Positions 1 to 7,281 of a stretch of 36,181 nt of DNA are shown piece by piece (within the stretch, counting starts at the first letter, position 1; every line of letters begins with the position of its first letter). The stretch lies in contig CAMBBW010000006.1 in the NCBI GenBank assembly GCA_945863425.1, forward strand, positions 1-36,181, in the 5' to 3' direction. The translations under genes and the position numbers were made by a program. The notes under the pieces were generated by a model, which saw only the letters and a list, made by a program, of their open reading frames with translations, searched no databases and was not told where the DNA came from. This DNA comes from Lishizhenia tianjinensis. GTDB lineage: Bacteria; Bacteroidota; Bacteroidia; Flavobacteriales_D; Crocinitomicaceae.

Positions 1-549
1 TGGGCAGATGAAGACGGGAATTTAGGCCCCGTTTATGGCTCTCAATGGAGAAGTTGGCCCGCGGCTGATGGAAGGCATATTGACCAAATTACTCAAGTAT
101 TAGATCAACTAAAAAGCAATCCAGATTCACGCCGCATAATCGTTTCAGCATGGAATGTGGGCGAAATTGATAAAATGGCACTACCACCCTGTCATGCATT
201 CTTTCAGTTTTATGTTGCGGACGGAAAATTGAGTTGTCAATTGTATCAACGAAGCGCAGACACTTTCTTGGGTGTGCCGTTTAACATTGCTTCCTATGCC
301 TTATTAACCATGATGATGGCACAAGTTTGTGGTTTGAAACCGGGTGATTTTGTGCATACTTTAGGTGATGCTCATTTGTATTCCAATCATTTAGAACAAG
401 CAAAATTGCAATTAACGAGAGATTTCAGACCCCTTCCTCAACTGAAAATCAACCCTGAAATAAAAGATCTTTTTGATTTCAAATACGAAGATTTTGAATT
501 AGTCAATTACGATCCACACCCACACATCAAAGCGGCAGTAGCCATTTAA
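1..549 (+). CDS. thyA: Thymidylate synthase, C-terminal part (5' end outside the window)
   Basis: Thymidylate synthase methylates dUMP to dTMP using methylene-tetrahydrofolate, producing dihydrofolate in the cytoplasm. The frame is open from base 1 and the ORF track's start at 157 is internal: reading in frame from base 1 gives the family motif GPVYGSQWR, followed by [10 protein letters not shown] and the active-site block [12 protein letters not shown] with the catalytic cysteine. Further on are the dUMP/folate-binding segments [18 protein letters not shown] and [12 protein letters not shown]. It ends in [11 protein letters not shown], the normal family C-terminus, so only the N-terminal third or less is missing. 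folA begins 3 bases after the stop, so the two are surely co-transcribed; DHFR recycles the dihydrofolate made by ThyA. Confidence 0.97.
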   Translation, partial: WADEDGNLGPVYGSQWRSWPAADGRHIDQITQVLDQLKSNPDSRRIIVSAWNVGEIDKMALPPCHAFFQFYVADGKLSCQLYQRSADTFLGVPFNIASYALLTMMMAQVCGLKPGDFVHTLGDAHLYSNHLEQAKLQLTRDFRPLPQLKINPEIKDLFDFKYEDFELVNYDPHPHIKAAVAI

Positions 550-552
550 CTC

Positions 553-1059
553 ATGAAAACAGCGCTAATCGTAGCTATTGATGCTAATCGTGGAATTGGA
601 AAGGACAATGACCTCATGTGGCATTTGCCTAATGATATGAAGTTTTTCAAAGAAACCACACAAAATCAAATTGTTGTAATGGGTCGAAAAAATTATGACT
701 CCATTCCTGAAAGATTTCGGCCATTGCCTAATAGACTGAATGTTGTTTTAACCAGGAACCCTGATTTTCAGGCTCCCGGATGTAAAGTTTTCACTTCATT
801 GGAAGTTTGTTTTGATTTTTTTAAGGAAGAACAGGAGAAAACGATTTTTATTATTGGCGGAGGGGAAATTTATAAAATGGCACTTGAATCTGAACGCATT
901 GATGAAATGTTCATTACCTACATCGATAAATCATACGGCGCAGACACATTTTTTCCAAGCATCGATAAAACTAAATGGAAAGAAAATAAATTGTTTAATC
1001 AAGAGATAGACGACTTACATGAAGCCTCTTTTCAGGTTATTCACTATGTGCGAAAGTGA
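553..1059 (+). CDS. folA: Dihydrofolate reductase
   Basis: NADPH-dependent reduction of dihydrofolate to tetrahydrofolate, regenerating the cofactor used by the upstream thymidylate synthase. The 168-residue length is typical of bacterial chromosomal DHFR. The N-terminus ALIVAIDANRGIGKDNDLMWHLPNDMKFFKETT carries the family signature, with the catalytic acidic position in the LPNDMKFFK helix. NADPH-binding segments are visible as VVMGRKNYDSIP, PLPNRLNVVLTR and FIIGGGEIYKMAL. The start is the ATG 3 bases after the thyA stop; there is no good Shine-Dalgarno, as is usual in Bacteroidota, and translational coupling to thyA is likely. The thyA-folA order is common across bacteria. Nothing is missing or unusual in the sequence. 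Confidence 0.97.
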   Translation: MKTALIVAIDANRGIGKDNDLMWHLPNDMKFFKETTQNQIVVMGRKNYDSIPERFRPLPNRLNVVLTRNPDFQAPGCKVFTSLEVCFDFFKEEQEKTIFIIGGGEIYKMALESERIDEMFITYIDKSYGADTFFPSIDKTKWKENKLFNQEIDDLHEASFQVIHYVRK

Positions 1060-1082
1060 TAAAACAAAACCGAATCCTAAGG

Positions 1083-1099
1083 TTAACTTTACGTTAACA
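1083..1099 (+). promoter_or_regulatory. Two TTAAC repeats 11 bp apart upstream of the phosphate-transport operon (candidate PhoP-type box)
   Basis: TTAACT at 1083 and TTAACA at 1094 lie exactly 11 bp apart, one helical turn, about 40-50 bp upstream of the -7 box for the DUF47-pit operon. The well-studied Bacillus PhoP box is built of TT(A/C/T)A(C/T)A repeats with about 11-bp periodicity, so the match is suggestive. Each repeat is also part of a GTTAAC palindrome. There are only two clear copies, in AT-rich DNA, so chance is possible. Confidence 0.35.
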
Positions 1100-1134
1100 A
1101 ATAAAGAAAAGTAGTACAGTTAAAAACTAGGCTA

Positions 1135-1142
1135 TACATTTG
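1135..1142 (+). promoter_or_regulatory. -7 box TACATTTG for the DUF47-pit operon
   Basis: A full match to the Bacteroidota TAnnTTTG -7 consensus, 15 nt before the ATG at 1158. No clean TTG is present about 19 bp upstream. The box overlaps the TTG start codon proposed by the ORF track at 1140, which argues that translation begins at 1158 instead. Confidence 0.5.
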
Positions 1143-1157
1143 CTAAAAATAGAAACT

Positions 1158-1805
1158 ATGGCCGGAGGATTTTTAAAGTATTTTTTACCAAAAGACAAAG
1201 TCTTTTATTCATTGTTCGAGGATGCATCTGTTAATTTAGAAGCAATTGCTCGCAAGCTACTTCAGGTTGTTCAAGAACCAGACTTTAACAAAAGAGCTTC
1301 TATCATTAAAGAAATGGAGGACATTGAACATAAAAATGACGAAGTTACTCATCACATATTTATTGAATTAGGAAGAAATTTTATAACTCCATTTGACCGC
1401 GAAGACATTCATAGTTTAGCATCAGCATTAGACGATATTGCTGATTATATATATTCTGCCGGTAAAAAAATCAATTTTTATCATATTGATCCAATAACAG
1501 ATAACGGAATTCAGAAATCCGCTCAAGCGATACTAGAGGCTGTTTTAGCCGTTAAAAGCGCAGTTACAGAAATTCGCAACTTAAAAAACACCCACAAAAT
1601 TGTTGAGTGTGTAATAAAAATTAACAGCATTGAAAATCAGGCAGATGAAATATTTGATTCTTGTATCGAAAAGTTATTCGATTCTGATGTTGATGCAAAA
1701 GAATTGATTAAACGAAGAGAACTATACCAAATTCTTGAAATAGTTACGGATAAATGCGAAGACGCAGGGAATGTCATCGAATCCATCGTTGTGAAATACG
1801 CTTAG
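1158..1805 (+). CDS. DUF47 family (PhoU-like) phosphate-transport accessory protein
   Basis: An all-helical cytoplasmic protein of the DUF47 / PhoU-related family (TIGR00153 type), usually encoded next to a Pit phosphate transporter and thought to modulate it. The N-terminus MAGGFLKYFLPKDKVFYSLFEDASVNL is characteristic; later helices carry the PhoU-like patterns MEDIEHKNDEVTHHIF, TPFDREDIHSLASALDDIADYI and NQADEIFDSCIEKLF. I chose the ATG at 1158 (215 residues) rather than the track's TTG at 1140, because the family begins at MAGG and the upstream TTG falls inside the -7 promoter box. The pit gene follows 21 bases downstream on the same strand, giving a two-gene operon. Its function as regulator or chaperone is inferred from the family and its neighbour. 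Confidence 0.92.
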   Translation: MAGGFLKYFLPKDKVFYSLFEDASVNLEAIARKLLQVVQEPDFNKRASIIKEMEDIEHKNDEVTHHIFIELGRNFITPFDREDIHSLASALDDIADYIYSAGKKINFYHIDPITDNGIQKSAQAILEAVLAVKSAVTEIRNLKNTHKIVECVIKINSIENQADEIFDSCIEKLFDSDVDAKELIKRRELYQILEIVTDKCEDAGNVIESIVVKYA

Positions 1806-1826
1806 TTCAATTTAATTCTTACCATT

Positions 1827-3413
1827 ATGTTTACTCTACTAATTGTAGTTATTGTAATCGCTCTTTTGTTTGATTTAGTAAATGGGTTTCATGATGCAGC
1901 GAATTCCATTGCAACAGTTGTTTCGACAAAAGTACTCACTCCTTTTCAAGCTGTTATATGGGCTGCCACCTTTAATATTATCGCTTTTTGGGTGTTTGAT
2001 ATGAGTGTGGGGAATACGGTTGCAAAAACGGTTGACAACAACGCTATTGATTTATGGGTTATTTTGGCTGGATTACTAGCTGCTACATTTTGGAACCTTT
2101 TAACATGGTGGCTTGGAATCCCTTCATCATCTTCACACACACTAATTGGTGGTTTTGCTGGGGCCGCTGTTGCCCATGCCGGATTTGACGTAATTGCCGG
2201 TGCAGAAATCTTAAAAGTGGCATTATTCATCTTCTTAGCTCCTTTTATTGGTGGTTTTATTGCGCTTGTAATTGCACTGGTTACCATCAGTCGTTCGTTT
2301 TGGAAAAAAATGCTTGCCATTGGCGTGCTCACCGCAATCACCATAAAAGGAATGATTTATATGGTTGATTATCTTGATGTTAAGCCAATTATGATGTATA
2401 TTGTTATTGGTATGATCGGTATTTTCATCTTAGTTTATATTTGGTTCGAAATCGCTCACGGAAAAAGACCTTCTTCTGTCAAGGAAGCGGGAATGCATAA
2501 AAAATTACAATTACTTTCATCCGCAGCCTTTTCGCTTGGACATGGTGGGGCCGACTCACAAAAGGTAATGGGGATTATATGTGCGGCATTATTGGTATAT
2601 GGAAACCTGGGTCGCGAGGGAAAATTAGAAAATACTGTTCCCAAAGAATTCCAAATTACCGAGTTAGTGCATATCGAATTCGAAAATAAAGCAGGAAAGA
2701 AAGAAAAATTCAAGCCTGAAGTAGCCGAATTGAATGGTAAAGTTTTTTATAAATTAGGCAAAGATATAGTTGATGCAACGAACCAAGAAGTTGTATATGC
2801 AGATAACAAAATTAATAAAAAATATATAGATATCGCTCACTCTCCAGATTTGAAATCAATTGAAAATAAAATGCATAAAATTGAAGTTTATGCCAAAGGA
2901 GATACGTTGTTTGATGCTAAGTTAGACAAGGCGATATTCATTGATAAAACATTGAATACATCGTACAAATACGCTGCTATCTTCCATTCTCAAATTGACT
3001 CCAAAAAAGGAATGCTGCTTTCCGGCCACAAAATTAAAACCAAAGTTCAATCCGAAACCATGCCCTATTGGATAGCCTTTGGATGTTACCTCATGATTGG
3101 ATTGGGTACTTTAATGGGCGGCTGGAAAATCGTAAAAACAATGGGGACAAAAATCACAAAAGTAACACCGCTAGAGGGTGTTTGTGCCGAAACCGCTGGG
3201 GCATTAACCTTGTTTACCGTTAGTAATTTAGGGATTCCTGTATCCACGACACACACCATCACAGGTTCAATTATTGGAGTTGGAGCAACCAAACGCTTAA
3301 GTGCTGTTCGATGGGGAGTAACCATTAATTTATTATGGGCTTGGATTTTAACTATTCCTGTAAGTGGTATTTTAGCGGCACTCATTTATTACTTTATTTC
3401 ATTTTTGAAATAA
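1827..3413 (+). CDS. pit: Inorganic phosphate transporter, Pit family, with a large central insertion
   Basis: A low-affinity cation-coupled phosphate permease of the inner membrane (PiT/PHO-4 family). The two inverted family signatures are clear: GFHDAANSIATVV at about residues 20-32 and GIPSSSSHTLIGG near 98 in the first half; SLGHGGADSQKVMGII near 237 and GIPVSTTHTITGS near 470 in the second. The hydrophobic halves are separated by a soluble, charged insertion of roughly 145 residues (about 262-408) rich in Lys, Glu and Asp, which makes the protein 528 residues long. The second phosphate-binding motif reads GGADSQ where many homologues have an Asn (xxNDAQ type). The upstream DUF47 gene is the usual partner, and the two TTAAC repeats ahead of the operon hint at phosphate control (inference). 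Confidence 0.95.
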   Translation: MFTLLIVVIVIALLFDLVNGFHDAANSIATVVSTKVLTPFQAVIWAATFNIIAFWVFDMSVGNTVAKTVDNNAIDLWVILAGLLAATFWNLLTWWLGIPSSSSHTLIGGFAGAAVAHAGFDVIAGAEILKVALFIFLAPFIGGFIALVIALVTISRSFWKKMLAIGVLTAITIKGMIYMVDYLDVKPIMMYIVIGMIGIFILVYIWFEIAHGKRPSSVKEAGMHKKLQLLSSAAFSLGHGGADSQKVMGIICAALLVYGNLGREGKLENTVPKEFQITELVHIEFENKAGKKEKFKPEVAELNGKVFYKLGKDIVDATNQEVVYADNKINKKYIDIAHSPDLKSIENKMHKIEVYAKGDTLFDAKLDKAIFIDKTLNTSYKYAAIFHSQIDSKKGMLLSGHKIKTKVQSETMPYWIAFGCYLMIGLGTLMGGWKIVKTMGTKITKVTPLEGVCAETAGALTLFTVSNLGIPVSTTHTITGSIIGVGATKRLSAVRWGVTINLLWAWILTIPVSGILAALIYYFISFLK

Positions 3414-3476
3414 CACAGCCCCTTGTCATCCTGCTTAATGTTTGACATAAATCAGAATCATAATAAATAAAATTGT

Positions 3477-3484
3477 TATTTTTG
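3477..3484 (+). promoter_or_regulatory. -7 box TATTTTTG for the PLP-enzyme operon
   Basis: A full match to TAnnTTTG, ending 7 nt before the ATG at 3492. Transcription would start within a few bases of the start codon, so the mRNA may be leaderless or nearly so. A TTGACA sequence at 3442 is too far upstream (32-bp spacer) to be a normal -33 element. The box separates this operon from the pit gene 78 bp upstream. Confidence 0.5.
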
Positions 3485-3491
3485 GTCACTT

Positions 3492-4589
3492 ATGAGGGCC
3501 GAAAAACAATTCATTCATCTAATAAACGAGACTATCGAAGTTACTTTAGATAAACTTTCGGGGAATAAAAATTCGGCAGTGATACCATTGGCATGGCCAG
3601 AATTAACAGCTCGGGGTCCTGAAAAAATTTGGGGTATTTTACGAAAAGCCAGGATTGTTAAGAATGTAAATTTTAAGGTCGGACATGCGGCAATGGTTGT
3701 TGCTTTAGATGATGAATTTCATTATTTCGACTTTGGTAGATACATAACGCCGATCGGATTTGGTCGTGCTCGGTCTGCAGAAACAGATCCTAAACTTGTA
3801 TTAAACCTAATTCCGGAATGGTCTAACGATAGAAAATTACTGAATTTCGAGGCGCTTTGTCAAGAATTAGAGAATATAAAAATTGCTACACACGGCGATG
3901 GACCAATGTTCGCATCAATTCATTATCATGCAGACATAATCAAGGTTTTAACGTATGCAAAATCAGTTATTGATTTGGGATATACTCGGTACAATGCATT
4001 TAAAACAAAAGATTCCAATTGTGCTCGATTCGTTTCCAAATCTTTGATGGCTGGATGGAACGCAAATTCGCAATACAGAAGTCGATTCAAAACCCCAATA
4101 ACAATAGCACCTACCCCTTATTTTAATGTCGTTGCAGCAGCTTCAGATGAGCGTTTTCTGATTTGGGAAAACGGAAAGGGTGAATATCATAAGAGACCAC
4201 GACATCATGCGTTAAAAGATCTATTTATTAAACTCTTAGAATCATTTTTATCCAGTAAAGCTCAAAATCTTCCTGCCGACAGTAAAATCGGATTAATAGA
4301 TATTCCAACGGAAAAGCCCATTGATTTGCCCGATGAAAGTGTTTATTTAGGAGGGGTTGGTGAGGCCGCTTGGCATAATTTAGAAATTACAACTGAATTA
4401 AAACTCTTTTTAACTCGTTACGATTATGCAGGAGAAATGGAGTTTTCTGCAGAGTACCTTGTTTCAACAGATTGGATTTCAAAACTTCAACGCTTAGAAT
4501 GTAAATTAGTACACGATACTCATTATTGTTGGCTAACTTTGTGTTGTCTAAAAACGAATGAAAAAAAACGTTTTTATCGAAAGTTATAA
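3492..4589 (+). CDS. Unknown protein with a possible circularly permuted papain/NlpC-P60-like domain
   Basis: I do not recognise this 365-residue protein as a named family. What can be seen is a His in VGHAAMVV (His65), then a YFDFGRY strand with GFGRARS, and later TKDSNCARFVSKSL with Cys177. A histidine in a hydrophobic strand followed about 100 residues later by an 'NC-x-x-F/V' helix is the arrangement of circularly permuted NlpC/P60-like enzymes (LRAT, YiiX/YebB-like), which are thiol hydrolases or acyltransferases. That reading is inference from a short motif. There is no signal peptide or membrane segment, so it is probably cytoplasmic. The C-terminal half (about 220-365) has no visible motif. 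It is the first gene of a tight unit: a PLP enzyme starts 9 bases after its stop and a second PLP enzyme follows. It could supply peptidase, amidase or acyl-transfer activity for that pathway. Confidence 0.6.
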   Translation: MRAEKQFIHLINETIEVTLDKLSGNKNSAVIPLAWPELTARGPEKIWGILRKARIVKNVNFKVGHAAMVVALDDEFHYFDFGRYITPIGFGRARSAETDPKLVLNLIPEWSNDRKLLNFEALCQELENIKIATHGDGPMFASIHYHADIIKVLTYAKSVIDLGYTRYNAFKTKDSNCARFVSKSLMAGWNANSQYRSRFKTPITIAPTPYFNVVAAASDERFLIWENGKGEYHKRPRHHALKDLFIKLLESFLSSKAQNLPADSKIGLIDIPTEKPIDLPDESVYLGGVGEAAWHNLEITTELKLFLTRYDYAGEMEFSAEYLVSTDWISKLQRLECKLVHDTHYCWLTLCCLKTNEKKRFYRKL

Positions 4590-4598
4590 AACCAAAAC

Positions 4599-5993
4599 AT
4601 GGAGGTAAACTCAACCAATTTGCTTAACATCATCACTTCAGGGTGTGATGAACGCATTTTTCTGAAGCCAGAAACAAACGCAAATAAATACAACTTACAT
4701 CCATTACATTTTGAAGGATTATTTACTCGTGGTTCTTGCACGTGCGGGACACTCACTCCTTTTGGATTTGAGGTTGCTACAGAATTTGTTCAAAATTATG
4801 AGGATACTAAATTTGAATTTATAGTAAAAGATCAAACCGAACGGCTTCAAGAATTATTAAAAAACACGGATATTCAATTCGATGTTTACTATGGGCCAAG
4901 TGGAAGCGACATGATGTATCTACCCTTGCTATTTCAAGCAATGTTAAAACCAAATAAACCAATCATAAACATTGTTTCTTGTCCGGAAGAATTGGGTTCT
5001 GGTTCCAAATTAGCCGCTGAGTTTTGTTACTATTCCGATTGGAATCAATTTAGCGAACGAATTCCTTTTGGTGAAAAAATTTCAGAAGAAATTGATTCCA
5101 AAGTTTTTTATCTTGCCGCCAGAGAAGACAGTGGACATATTGCAGATAGAAATAAAGCAATTCGTTCCATTATTGAACAAAATCCAGGAGAACCAATTAT
5201 TGGAAACTTAGTTTTTGGTAGTAAATCTGGAATCAAAGATGATTTACAAATCATTGATGATTTTCCAGAGATCATGTGGGTTGTTGATATGTGTCAATTT
5301 CGCACAGACCGCAAACTGATTCACGACTTAATCAATAAAGGAGTAATGATAATGGTAACGGGGTCAAAATTTTACCAAGCACCTCCATTTTGTGGAGCAC
5401 TTTTAGTACCTCATCATTGGACAAAAGAATTAACTCTTGCCTCAGGGGAACCAGCAAAACAATTTTCCAAACTATTTTCAGCATATGATTTTCCAAACTC
5501 GCTGAAAAATATTCAACAGCATTTAACTCTTTATAAAAACGAAGGATTACGCCTTAGATGGGAAGTTGCTTTGAGGGAAATGGAAGCTTATATGTCCTTT
5601 CCTCAAAACGAATCAAACGCACTCATAAGAAGATGGAATCAAGTGGTTACAGGTCGCTTGGCACAAAGTGACACTTTTCAACTTATGCCCAATATGGAAT
5701 TGACAAATGATAGTATTGTTTCTTTTATGGTGCTGGCTAATGGTATTGCGTTGAATCATTCAGAATTAAAAACCTTGTTTGATGAATTAGTATTATCAGA
5801 ACACACGGGCTTAGATGGTTTTAATAGGGTGTTTTTAGGTCAGCCCGTACAATATGGCGATCGTTCTTTTATTCGCTTAGCAATCGGTTCATATTCTGTT
5901 AGAAGGCAATTATTGAATCGACGATTTGAGCCGAAAAATGACTTACGGATGATTGAAATTATTGAAGAAACGGTAACTAAATTATTTGCATGA
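4599..5993 (+). CDS. PLP-dependent fold-type I enzyme (class V aminotransferase-like), substrate unknown
   Basis: A cytoplasmic 464-residue enzyme that reads as a fold-type I PLP protein. The cofactor-binding core is visible: YYGPSGSDMMYLPLLF (about 98-112) is the phosphate/ring-stacking region, VVDMCQ (Asp230, Gln233) is the Asp-x-x-Gln-type pair that contacts the pyridine ring, and VTGSKFYQAPPFCGALLVP contains Lys257, the likely Schiff-base lysine. The N-terminus carries an unusual Arg-Cys-rich motif, FTRGSCTCGTLTPFG (about 42-56). A C-terminal small domain contains SYSVRRQ, a possible carboxylate-binding arginine region. Whether it is an aminotransferase, lyase, desulfurase or synthase cannot be read from the sequence. 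Its stop overlaps the next PLP gene by 4 bases (ATGA), so the products are translationally coupled and probably act in sequence. Confidence 0.75.
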   Translation: MEVNSTNLLNIITSGCDERIFLKPETNANKYNLHPLHFEGLFTRGSCTCGTLTPFGFEVATEFVQNYEDTKFEFIVKDQTERLQELLKNTDIQFDVYYGPSGSDMMYLPLLFQAMLKPNKPIINIVSCPEELGSGSKLAAEFCYYSDWNQFSERIPFGEKISEEIDSKVFYLAAREDSGHIADRNKAIRSIIEQNPGEPIIGNLVFGSKSGIKDDLQIIDDFPEIMWVVDMCQFRTDRKLIHDLINKGVMIMVTGSKFYQAPPFCGALLVPHHWTKELTLASGEPAKQFSKLFSAYDFPNSLKNIQQHLTLYKNEGLRLRWEVALREMEAYMSFPQNESNALIRRWNQVVTGRLAQSDTFQLMPNMELTNDSIVSFMVLANGIALNHSELKTLFDELVLSEHTGLDGFNRVFLGQPVQYGDRSFIRLAIGSYSVRRQLLNRRFEPKNDLRMIEIIEETVTKLFA

Positions 5994-7228
5994 AACCCCT
6001 TGAGAAAGAAGCCAATTGGGCATTACAAAAAGCATTGCAAGATAACCTAATCACCGAAGAAGACACCGCCGTAATTTTTCAATCGTGGAATCAATTGGAA
6101 GTATATTTAACCCATTTAAAGAATTCTTTTCCAGGGGACACTCTACATGCCATCGCTATTAAAACAAATCCACAACCCAAAGTCCTTAAAAAAATCATTG
6201 ATTTAGGGTTTGGCTTAGAAGCTGCATCCATTGAAGAAGTGCAATTAGCGATTGATGCAGGTGCTGAATTTTCTAAAATCATTTTTGATTCACCTGTAAA
6301 AACCAAACGAGAAATTGATTTTTGCAATCAACATTTACCCGGTATTCGATTGAACGTAAATAGTTTGGAGGAATTAAAACGGATTCCAAAAAATCCATCC
6401 TTCACTGTTGGAATTCGAATAAATCCGATGATAGAAACCGGGGCTCCTGATATCTATCATGTAAGTAGTGACGAATCAAAGTTTGGTGTGCCTATAATAG
6501 AAAAAAAGCAAATTATTGATGCAATAATCCGTTTCCCAGTGACCCAATTACATATACATGCTGGTAGTCACATGTCAGACTTGGGGGGTGCAATTGAAGC
6601 GGTAAAGTCCTTGATGGAACTAGCAATTGAAGCAAATAACACTCTTGAATTAAACGGGATTGAACGGAAAATAACAGCCTTGGATATTGGCGGTGGGTTG
6701 TCTCCCGAAATATTGGGAGAAAATCAAGAGTCGAACATGCAAAGTTATGCAAGAGCCATTATTGAAAATTGTCCGGAAATTGTTAATTTCAAATTATTAA
6801 CAGAGTTTGGACAATGGTGTTATTTTTATACGGGATACGCTTATTCTCGGGTAGAATACTCATTAACAAGGGGTGATAAAAAAATAATTTTTATACATTT
6901 AGGCGCAGATTTTTTAATGCGTGACGCCTATTCAAAACCACGGGGACTTTGTTTCTTAACCTTTGATATAAAAGGAGAACTTAAAACAACTACATCATCT
7001 CTCTTTGATATTGCAGGCCCTTTATGTTTTGCTGGTGATTATGTAACTAAAAATCAATTGTTACAAGATCCCGAAGAGGGAGATTGGCTTGGCTTAGTAA
7101 ATACTGGATCTAACTCAATCGGTTTGTGGTCCAGGCACTGTTCGAGAATGGTTCCTAAGGTACTTGGAAGTAATATGAATGCTAATGCCTTAGAAGTTCT
7201 ATCAGAACGATTTAATCCGTTCGCTTAG
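5990..7228 (+). CDS. Fold-type III PLP decarboxylase related to diaminopimelate/ornithine decarboxylase (divergent, substrate unknown)
   Basis: A 412-residue protein of the group IV amino-acid decarboxylase superfamily (alanine racemase-like barrel plus beta domain). Motifs in order: AIAIKTNP with Lys58 as the PLP lysine; ESKFGVP near 162; LHIHAGSH near 187-194; LDIGGG near 231-236; TEFGQW near 271-276; AGPLCFAGDY with Cys346 as the likely catalytic cysteine contributed to the neighbouring subunit. It differs from true diaminopimelate decarboxylases: the usual EPGR phosphate/substrate motif is replaced by EFGQW, and CESGD by CFAGD. That suggests another substrate, or an activity other than lysine biosynthesis. 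A Y4yA-like or other uncharacterised branch is possible. It overlaps the upstream PLP gene by 4 bases and is followed directly by a terminator, so it closes the operon. Confidence 0.82.
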   Translation: MKPLEKEANWALQKALQDNLITEEDTAVIFQSWNQLEVYLTHLKNSFPGDTLHAIAIKTNPQPKVLKKIIDLGFGLEAASIEEVQLAIDAGAEFSKIIFDSPVKTKREIDFCNQHLPGIRLNVNSLEELKRIPKNPSFTVGIRINPMIETGAPDIYHVSSDESKFGVPIIEKKQIIDAIIRFPVTQLHIHAGSHMSDLGGAIEAVKSLMELAIEANNTLELNGIERKITALDIGGGLSPEILGENQESNMQSYARAIIENCPEIVNFKLLTEFGQWCYFYTGYAYSRVEYSLTRGDKKIIFIHLGADFLMRDAYSKPRGLCFLTFDIKGELKTTTSSLFDIAGPLCFAGDYVTKNQLLQDPEEGDWLGLVNTGSNSIGLWSRHCSRMVPKVLGSNMNANALEVLSERFNPFA

Positions 7229-7231
7229 CAT

Positions 7232-7263
7232 AAAAAAAGTCGCCCGAAAGCGACTTAATTTTT
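7232..7263. terminator. Bidirectional intrinsic terminator between the PLP operon and rplY
   Basis: Perfect 7-bp stem AAGTCGC / GCGACTT with loop CCGAAA, preceded by a run of A and followed by a T-rich tract, so it can act on both strands. It lies between two converging genes, serving the PLP operon (plus) and prs-rplY (minus). Confidence 0.88.
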
Positions 7264-7281
7264 ATACACTAAAAAGAAATC

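Noticed and set aside
1140-1157. TTG start for the DUF47 protein given by the ORF track
   Set aside because: The TTG overlaps the -7 promoter box TACATTTG and the family starts at MAGG, so the ATG at 1158 is preferred.
1946-2344. 132-aa minus-strand ORF inside the Pit gene
   Set aside because: A shadow of the Pit coding sequence, with no motif or independent promoter.
2456-2713. 85-aa minus-strand ORF in Pit
   Set aside because: Antisense shadow; the plus strand encodes a clear Pit protein.
3442-3447. TTGACA as a -35 element for the PLP operon
   Set aside because: It is 32 bp from the TATTTTTG box; Bacteroidota promoters use TTG-N17-23-TAnnTTTG.
5990-7228. Calling the decarboxylase lysA
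   Set aside because: The EPGR motif of diaminopimelate decarboxylase is missing and the gene context is not lysine biosynthesis.
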